Shown: one piece after another, positions 6,624-9,948 of the stretch
Layout of the letters: each line of letters opens with the position of its first letter
Numbering within the stretch: position 1 is the first letter of the stretch
From: a bacterium
GTDB lineage: Bacteria; Chloroflexota; Dormibacteria; UBA8260; Bog-877
Assembly (NCBI GenBank): GCA_021791345.1
Contig: JAJYWT010000224.1
Coordinates: 1 to 9,948, forward strand
Direction: 5' to 3'
Length of the DNA: 9,948 nucleotides
Made by a program: the position numbers and the translations under genes
Notes under the pieces: generated by a model
Databases searched by the model: none
Told to the model about the DNA's origin: nothing
What the model saw: the letters and a program-made list of their open reading frames with translations, nothing else

Positions 6624-7205
6624 ATGCGCATCGGCTACAGGCGGGTGTCCACCACCGACCAGAACCCCGACGCTCAGCGCGACGCGCTCCAGGCCGCCGG
6701 CTGCGACCGGGTCCTCGTCGACAGGGCCAGCGAGAAGCCGGCCCGCCGCCCCGAGCTGGACAAGGCACTCCTGGTCGCCCGGGAAGGCGACCAGCTGGTC
6801 GTCACCAAGCTCGACCGGCTGGGACGGTCCCTCGAGCACCTGATTGTCCTGTCCAACGACTTGCCGGCCCGGGGCGTCGACCTGGTGGTGCTCGACCAGG
6901 GGATCGACACCTGCACCCCGCTGGGCCGGATGTTCTTCCAGATCCTCGGCGCCATCGCCGAGTTCGAGCACGCATTGATGGCCGAGCGCACCCGCGACGG
7001 CCTGGCCGCCGCCAGAGCGCGTGGCCGCACCGGAGGGCAGCGGCCCAAGCTCAGTCTCCGCCAGGCCAGGGTCACCCAGGAGATGTACGACCAGACAGGT
7101 CCCGACGGCCGCCGCACCCACACCGTGGCCGAGATCGACGCGGAGTTCGGCGTCTGGCGCCCCACCGTCTACCGCCACCTCCAGCGCCGGCCGAGTCTAA
7201 AGTGA
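6624..7205 (+). CDS. Serine recombinase, resolvase/invertase family
   Basis: A 193-residue small serine recombinase, full length for the Tn3-resolvase/DNA-invertase group. The catalytic domain starts MRIGYRRVSTTDQN with nucleophile Ser9 and continues with DRASEKPARRPEL, then LVVTKLDRLGRSLEHL (conserved Arg residues) and MFFQILGAIAEFEHALMAER. The long E helix is followed by a C-terminal helix-turn-helix, TVAEIDAEFGVWRPTVYRHL (about 165-184). All active-site features are present, so it is probably active. No Tn3-type transposase or terminal repeats accompany it, so it is a solo resolvase inside the island, perhaps left by a degraded transposon or used for dimer resolution or inversion. There is no clear ribosome-binding site before ATG 6624. 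The next gene begins six bases after its stop, suggesting co-transcription. Confidence 0.93.
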   Translation: MRIGYRRVSTTDQNPDAQRDALQAAGCDRVLVDRASEKPARRPELDKALLVAREGDQLVVTKLDRLGRSLEHLIVLSNDLPARGVDLVVLDQGIDTCTPLGRMFFQILGAIAEFEHALMAERTRDGLAAARARGRTGGQRPKLSLRQARVTQEMYDQTGPDGRRTHTVAEIDAEFGVWRPTVYRHLQRRPSLK

Positions 7206-7211
7206 CGCCAT

Positions 7212-8066
7212 ATGCGTGAAGTGAGTGTCGAGCCTCGGCAGCACGGGTTGGAGTCGGCCTCGCTGCGCGCCTGCCTGGCCACGATCCTAGAGCTCCCCCT
7301 CACTGCCGTGCCGGAAATTGCGGCGGGAGATGGGGTCTCGGGGTGGGCCCTGTCTCGCTGGCTGGGAGGACTTGGCCTCGGTCTGGCACCGATCGAAGCT
7401 CCCGACCGGTTCTCATGGGCCGGGCCCTGGATAGCCCGGGTTGCCCCCTCACCCCTTGGCCCGCCCCGCTTCGTCGTGATGTTCGGGGTTCCCTCCGCGG
7501 TGGTGTGGGATCCAGCCGAGCTGGCGGGTCAGAGCACGCCGCCGATTGAGGCGGGGTACATCATTGCCGCCGCCGACATTGCCACTGCCATGCCCCCGCG
7601 CTCAACGGCCGTCGTTAGCCCCGGCCTGCTGGAGGAGATCCACGTCGCCGAGTCGGCGGGAACTCCCACGATCGCTCTGGACCGCGTGCGTGCGATTGCC
7701 GGGCTGGGACTCGAGGGTGACCGTCATGCCGTCGGCACCGGCACCTTTCCGTCTCGTCTGCCTGGCAGTGCCCTGACCCTCATCGAGGCTGAGGTTTGCC
7801 ATTCTTTCTCACCACCCCTGACCGCCGATGAGCACCGCCGCAACCTCACCACGTGCGGGATAGCTCTGAACGACTTGGTCGGGCGGCGCTTCAGCGTGGG
7901 CAAGGTGGTCTGCCGTGGCATGAGGCTCTGCGAGCCCTGCCGGGTGGTGCAGTCGTACTCCGACCGGCCGGTCTTGCGTGCCCTGGTCCATCGGGGTGGC
8001 CTGCGTGCCGACATCCTGGAGGATGGGGACTTCCACGTCGGGGACCCCGTGCGGGCCCTGGACTGA
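7212..8066 (+). CDS. MOSC-domain protein with N-terminal degenerate C39-like peptidase domain
   Basis: A 284-residue protein with two parts. Residues 137-282 are a MOSC domain, the molybdenum-cofactor-sulfurase C-terminal fold that binds sulfur or moco-type ligands: GLGLEGDRH (165-172), SALTLIEAE, RRNLTTCGIALNDLVGRRF, then GMRLCEPC (C240, C243), LVHRGGLRADIL and FHVGDPV. Residues about 10-105 resemble a small C39/papain-like domain: SLRACLATILELPLTAVP, then GWALSRWLGGLGLGL, PWIARVAP and FVVMFGVPSAVVWDP. The family's catalytic Cys (three before RAC, as in C-F-R-A-C) is Ser18 here, and the His of HAVV is Phe87, so peptidase activity is unlikely. It starts ATG 7212, six bases after the resolvase stop, with only a weak ribosome-binding site. 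The MOSC assignment is firm; the N-terminal one is a pattern judgement. The function may be a persulfide- or moco-related transfer with a ligand-binding front domain. Confidence 0.82.
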   Translation: MREVSVEPRQHGLESASLRACLATILELPLTAVPEIAAGDGVSGWALSRWLGGLGLGLAPIEAPDRFSWAGPWIARVAPSPLGPPRFVVMFGVPSAVVWDPAELAGQSTPPIEAGYIIAAADIATAMPPRSTAVVSPGLLEEIHVAESAGTPTIALDRVRAIAGLGLEGDRHAVGTGTFPSRLPGSALTLIEAEVCHSFSPPLTADEHRRNLTTCGIALNDLVGRRFSVGKVVCRGMRLCEPCRVVQSYSDRPVLRALVHRGGLRADILEDGDFHVGDPVRALD

Positions 8067-8286
8067 GGCCAGTTGGGTGCATGGTTCTTCGGCAGCGCCA
8101 TCATCACGGCCTGCCAGTCTGGATTCGGGCAGCTCCTCACCGGGGTATACCTGGCGACACGCCCAGCACCGCCGCGGGTCCCAACGCCGAAGCTGCCGAC
8201 TATCCGAACCTGACCGGGTGGAGGTGCTCTGCCGAGACGTTGGACATCCGCCCAGTCTGGTGGTTCGGGATGCTGTCGTCGGTGGG

Positions 8287-8292
8287 TAAACT
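8287..8292 (+). promoter_or_regulatory. Possible -10 box for hicBA
   Basis: TAAACT fits TAnnnT and sits 42 bp before the hicB ATG. No convincing -35 is seen at the usual spacing. The gap 8067-8333 otherwise shows no gene; its minus strand carries a short CWAC-type stretch that might be a zinc-ribbon remnant but is too weak to call. Confidence 0.3.
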
Positions 8293-8333
8293 CCGTGGTG
8301 GACCATAGCGGCCCTACCAAAGGAGGACTGACT

Positions 8334-8546
8334 ATGCTCGGAAAGCCCGTAACGATCGCCGTCACCCTGATCGAAGAGCCGGGGCGCGGATGGGTGGCCC
8401 ACGCGGCGGAAGTGCGCGCTGTCGCGCAAGGGGCGACTCAGGAAGAAGCCCTCGCGAATCTTCGTGATCTCGTACAAGCCTACCCAGAGGCGCTCGACGA
8501 GCTGCGAAGCGATGCGTCCCGGCATCTCGAACTGGTCACGCTCTGA
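8334..8546 (+). CDS. hicB: HicB-family antitoxin
   Basis: A 70-residue antitoxin with the partial RNase-H-like HicB fold: strands KPVTIAVTLIEEPG and GWVAHAAEVRAVAQG, then the signature helix ATQEEALANLRDLVQAYPEAL. It has no C-terminal DNA-binding domain, so it is the short class. ATG 8334 is chosen because AAAGGAGG (8319-8326) lies seven bases upstream; a GTG at 8295 would add 13 residues unlike the family. Its stop overlaps the start of the toxin frame (CTGA at 8543-8546), the usual overlap for a HicB-HicA pair. HicB normally masks the HicA ribonuclease, but the toxin here is broken, so this copy is probably orphaned. Confidence 0.85.
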   Translation: MLGKPVTIAVTLIEEPGRGWVAHAAEVRAVAQGATQEEALANLRDLVQAYPEALDELRSDASRHLELVTL

Positions 8547-8800
8547 CCCCCCGGTCCGCGTCGCTTCCCGAACTCAAGTACCGCGAGCTGGTCAATTTGC
8601 TCCGGTACTTCGGGACCGATCTTCGGGGTGACGGATCGCCGCAACTTCAGGCGCTCAATCGCGGCGGCCAGCCATGCCGGGCCCACTGTCACCCGGGGCA
8701 CGCCTTCTGGCCACAGGCCCTGGTCAGGCTGCTCCACGATCTCGGCGTCTCTCGCGACGAGTTCTGGGACTGGTGGCGGGCCGGTCGCCACGGGCGCTGA
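8543..8800 (+). pseudogene. hicA: Decayed HicA-type toxin (mRNA interferase)
   Basis: An 85-codon frame follows hicB with a CTGA overlap where ATGA would be expected, so the normal start codon is lost. The N-terminus LPELKYRELVNLLRYFG and C-terminus HPGHAFWPQALVRLL then LGVSRDEFWDWW are good HicA. In the middle the catalytic motif GSH reads GSP. From 8640 the shifted frame reads RNFRR and later PTVTR, which look like the missing HicA core. The simplest history is a short deletion at the GSH codon and a second indel near 8692-8697 that restores frame. With start and catalytic His both lost, ribonuclease activity is not expected. A TTG at 8597 could start a fragment. Confidence 0.7.
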
Positions 8801-8844
8801 TGCGTGCGGCACCCCGGTGCGATCCGGGCTGCGATACTCGGCTC

Positions 8845-9516
8845 ATGCGACTCTTGGACCTGAGCCACGTCATCGAGCATCAGATGATCACCTACCCGGG
8901 CCTCCCCGGACCCGAAATCGGCGAGCACCTCAGCTTCGACGCCTCGGCAGCCCACTACGCCCCGGGCACTGAGTTCTCGATCGGCCGGCTGAGCATGGTC
9001 GCCAACACCGGCACCTACCTCGATACCCCCGCCCATCGCTTTCGCGACGGCTATGACCTTGTCGGGCTTCCACTCGAACGGTGCGTTCTGCTACCAGCCG
9101 TTGTCATCGACGGCGACGCGGCAATCGGGCCCAGCGCGTTCTCCGACGCCGCTATCGAGAGGTCGGCCGTGTTGCTGCGGACCGGCTGGAGCCAGCACTG
9201 GGGCACTCACCGCTACGGCGACCCCGTCCACCCCCATCTGACCGAAGCCGGCGCCCGCGCCCTGGTCGAGCGTGGGGTGGCCCTGGTCGGAATCGACTCG
9301 GTCAATATCGACGACACCACCACCGGCCACCGACCTGCCCACACCATCCTGCTGGCCGCGGGCGTCCCCATCGTCGAGCACCTCAGGGGTCTGGAAGGGC
9401 TCCCACACACTGGCGCACGCTTCACCGCTCTGCCCCCGGCCGTTCGCGGACTGGCCACCTTCCCGGTCCGCGCCTTCGCGAGCGTCCCCGACGCGGATTC
9501 GGTGCCGGGCACATGA
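8845..9516 (+). CDS. Cyclase-family (kynurenine formamidase-like) metal-dependent hydrolase
   Basis: A 223-residue cytoplasmic protein of the cyclase/KynB superfamily, whose members hydrolyse amides or lactones. It starts MRLLDLSHVIEHQMITYPG, the family-typical opening. The signature HxGTHxDxPxH is NTGTYLDTPAH here (54-64), as in a subgroup where the first His is Asn and the GTH His is Tyr; D60 and H64 remain. Later motifs are VLLRTGW, HPHLTEAGARALVERG, GIDSVNID (149-156) and HTILLAAGVPIVEHLRGLEGL (166-186). The ATG at 8845 fits the family; longer in-frame reading overlaps hicA and has no homology. GATACT at 8833-8838 just upstream could be a -10 giving a nearly leaderless mRNA; no Shine-Dalgarno sequence is seen. 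It is the last gene of the island; substrate unknown. Confidence 0.88.
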   Translation: MRLLDLSHVIEHQMITYPGLPGPEIGEHLSFDASAAHYAPGTEFSIGRLSMVANTGTYLDTPAHRFRDGYDLVGLPLERCVLLPAVVIDGDAAIGPSAFSDAAIERSAVLLRTGWSQHWGTHRYGDPVHPHLTEAGARALVERGVALVGIDSVNIDDTTTGHRPAHTILLAAGVPIVEHLRGLEGLPHTGARFTALPPAVRGLATFPVRAFASVPDADSVPGT

Positions 9517-9589
9517 ACCAGACTCCCGCTCGGATGGGCGCTGTCCGTCGCCCTGACGGCCGGGAGCCGCCGAGTATCCCGGTTAGGCA

Positions 9590-9689
9590 TATCCATCTAG
9601 CCGGACCAGACGCTGGAGGACCCCCGGATTTGAAGTCTTTGCGCCCACTGGTACCACAACATATGGTGCGGACTCCGGCTAGCTGGATA
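9590..9689. repeat. 16-bp inverted repeat around 68 bp at the island's right end
   Basis: TATCCATCTAGCCGGA (9590-9605) and TCCGGCTAGCTGGATA (9674-9689) are inverted copies matching at 15 of 16 positions. They bracket a more AT-rich stretch that includes TGGTACCA. No target-site duplication is visible outside, so a miniature transposon is possible but not shown. Position near the att site suggests a recombination or excisionase-binding region. Confidence 0.6.
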
Positions 9690-9690
9690 C

Positions 9691-9765
9691 CCTCAACGCG
9701 TGTTTTGGCCGGATCTGTTGCCCTATCGCGCTGAAACACGCTAACAGTGTCAAGCGCTGTTGAGG
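9691..9765. repeat. Long interrupted inverted repeat next to attR
   Basis: The 15-nt arm CCTCAACGCGTGTTT (9691-9705) pairs first with AAACACGC (9734-9741) and then, after a 17-nt insertion, with GTTGAGG (9759-9765), all perfectly. The inserted segment carries most of the arm-type repeat. With the preceding inverted repeat it makes 9590-9765 the most structured DNA of the gene-free right end (9517-9821). It could cruciform, or serve as a protein-binding array. A terminator role for the cyclase gene, 175 bp upstream, is less likely. Confidence 0.55.
9745..9763 (+). repeat. Candidate integrase arm-type site, right copy
   Basis: The 19-bp element cagtgtcaagcgctgttga matches 191-209 at 17 positions in direct orientation. 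It lies 58 bp inside attR, nearly the mirror distance of the left copy (63 bp inside attL). Confidence 0.5.
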
Positions 9766-9821
9766 AGCACCAGTCACATATCAGGCGCGGCTACTGAGAT
9801 CGCGTAGCCACTCTTGCTGGT

Positions 9822-9886
9822 AGCACCAGACTACGGATCTGGGTTTGCGGGGGTTCAAATCCCTCTGGGCGCACCACCTCAGTTCA
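9822..9886 (+). repeat. attR: 65-bp direct repeat, copy 2 (3' tRNA-Arg fragment)
   Basis: Exact copy of 63-127. Positions 9822-9876 carry the anticodon and T arms and CCA of tRNA-Arg(ACG), without the acceptor 5' strand or a complete D arm, so it cannot form a tRNA. It marks the right boundary of the island; 9887-9948 is host chromosome or a neighbouring element. Confidence 0.93.
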
Positions 9887-9948
9887 GGTGCGTACCAATG
9901 GACGAGGCGCGACAGGGGCTGTTGGAGGAGCCGGGGGCCCGACGCGCC

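Larger units (their letters stand above)
63..9886. mobile_element. Genomic island integrated in tRNA-Arg, flanked by 65-bp direct repeats
   Basis: A perfect 65-bp direct repeat (63-127 and 9822-9886) bounds the island. The repeat starts in the D-stem of a complete tRNA-Arg gene and runs past its CCA end. The left copy belongs to the intact gene and the right copy is only the 3' part, which is the usual signature of tyrosine-integrase insertion into a tRNA 3' end. A decayed tyrosine integrase lies just inside the left end, as expected. The period is 9759 bp. Cargo consists of an ECF41 sigma/epimerase pair, a metallophosphoesterase, a RAM protein, an arsenic unit, a resolvase, a MOSC fusion, hicBA and a cyclase. 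No replication or conjugation gene is visible, so this is a small island or the deleted remnant of a larger one. The repeat and tRNA are read directly; integration history is inferred. Confidence 0.9.

Noticed and set aside
6597..7178. 193-codon minus-strand frame opposite the resolvase
   Set aside because: The plus-strand frame encodes a full serine recombinase; the minus frame is its mirror and shows no domain.
8067..8286. Possible zinc-ribbon remnant on the minus strand (a CWACRQVYPGEEL stretch)
   Set aside because: Only one CxxC, no consistent frame beyond about 40 residues, no start or ribosome-binding site; too weak to annotate.
8295..8333. Upstream GTG start for hicB
   Set aside because: No ribosome-binding site there, while ATG 8334 has AAAGGAGG at ideal spacing.
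8674..8844. 57 extra codons before the cyclase start
   Set aside because: They overlap the HicA remnant; family similarity begins exactly at ATG 8845.
9822..9876. Second tRNA-Arg gene
   Set aside because: The acceptor 5' strand and half the D arm are missing; it is the duplicated 3' end left by integration.
9898..9948. ATG-led open frame running off the right edge
   Set aside because: Only 17 codons are visible, with no ribosome-binding site and no recognisable motif.
1..9948. CRISPR array or tandem repeats
   Set aside because: No regularly spaced repeats were seen on reading; the only long direct repeat is the att pair.

Overview
The window is high-GC DNA, with GTG starts and SDR/SigJ/MOSC/cyclase families that are common in Actinomycetota; I could not place it below phylum. 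Its main feature is a tRNA-associated genomic island. A complete tRNA-Arg(ACG) gene lies at 39-117. An exact 65-bp copy of its 3' part plus 10 bp of flank (63-127) returns at 9822-9886. These are the two attachment sites of an integrated element with a 9759-bp repeat-to-repeat period, so almost the whole window is the island.

Left end (118-1014): an apparent arm-type repeat (191-209), then a wrecked tyrosine integrase (about 306-1014) with frame changes, an in-frame stop, a deletion over the HxxR box, and no nucleophilic tyrosine. The element therefore cannot excise with its own enzyme.

Cargo, left half (1153-4511): a divergent pair made of an ECF41/SigJ-type sigma factor (minus) and an NAD-dependent epimerase (plus), sharing an 86-bp intergenic region with two inward-facing TGTCA elements that resemble the ECF41 promoter. 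Next come a convergent metallophosphoesterase (minus) and a small stand-alone Lrp/AsnC effector-domain (RAM) protein (plus). A hairpin at 4475-4511 separates these from the next unit.

Arsenic unit (4604-6375, minus): arsR followed by a single 450-residue protein joining an ArsM arsenite methyltransferase to an ArsN-like GNAT acetyltransferase. The promoter has TTGACA, an ATAGA-N6-TCTAT operator candidate, and almost no leader.

Right half (6376-9516, all plus): a solo serine resolvase preceded by palindromes that could be its site; a protein joining a degenerate C39-like peptidase domain to a MOSC domain; a HicB antitoxin followed by a decayed HicA toxin; and a cyclase-family hydrolase of the NTGTYLD subtype. 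The right end (9517-9821) holds no gene but has dense inverted repeats and a second copy of the arm-type repeat.

Overall this looks like an old, immobilised island that lost its integrase and toxin while keeping an arsenic methylation/acetylation unit and an ECF41 module. The most unusual items are the ArsM-ArsN fusion, the pseudo-peptidase-MOSC fusion and the antitoxin left beside a broken toxin.
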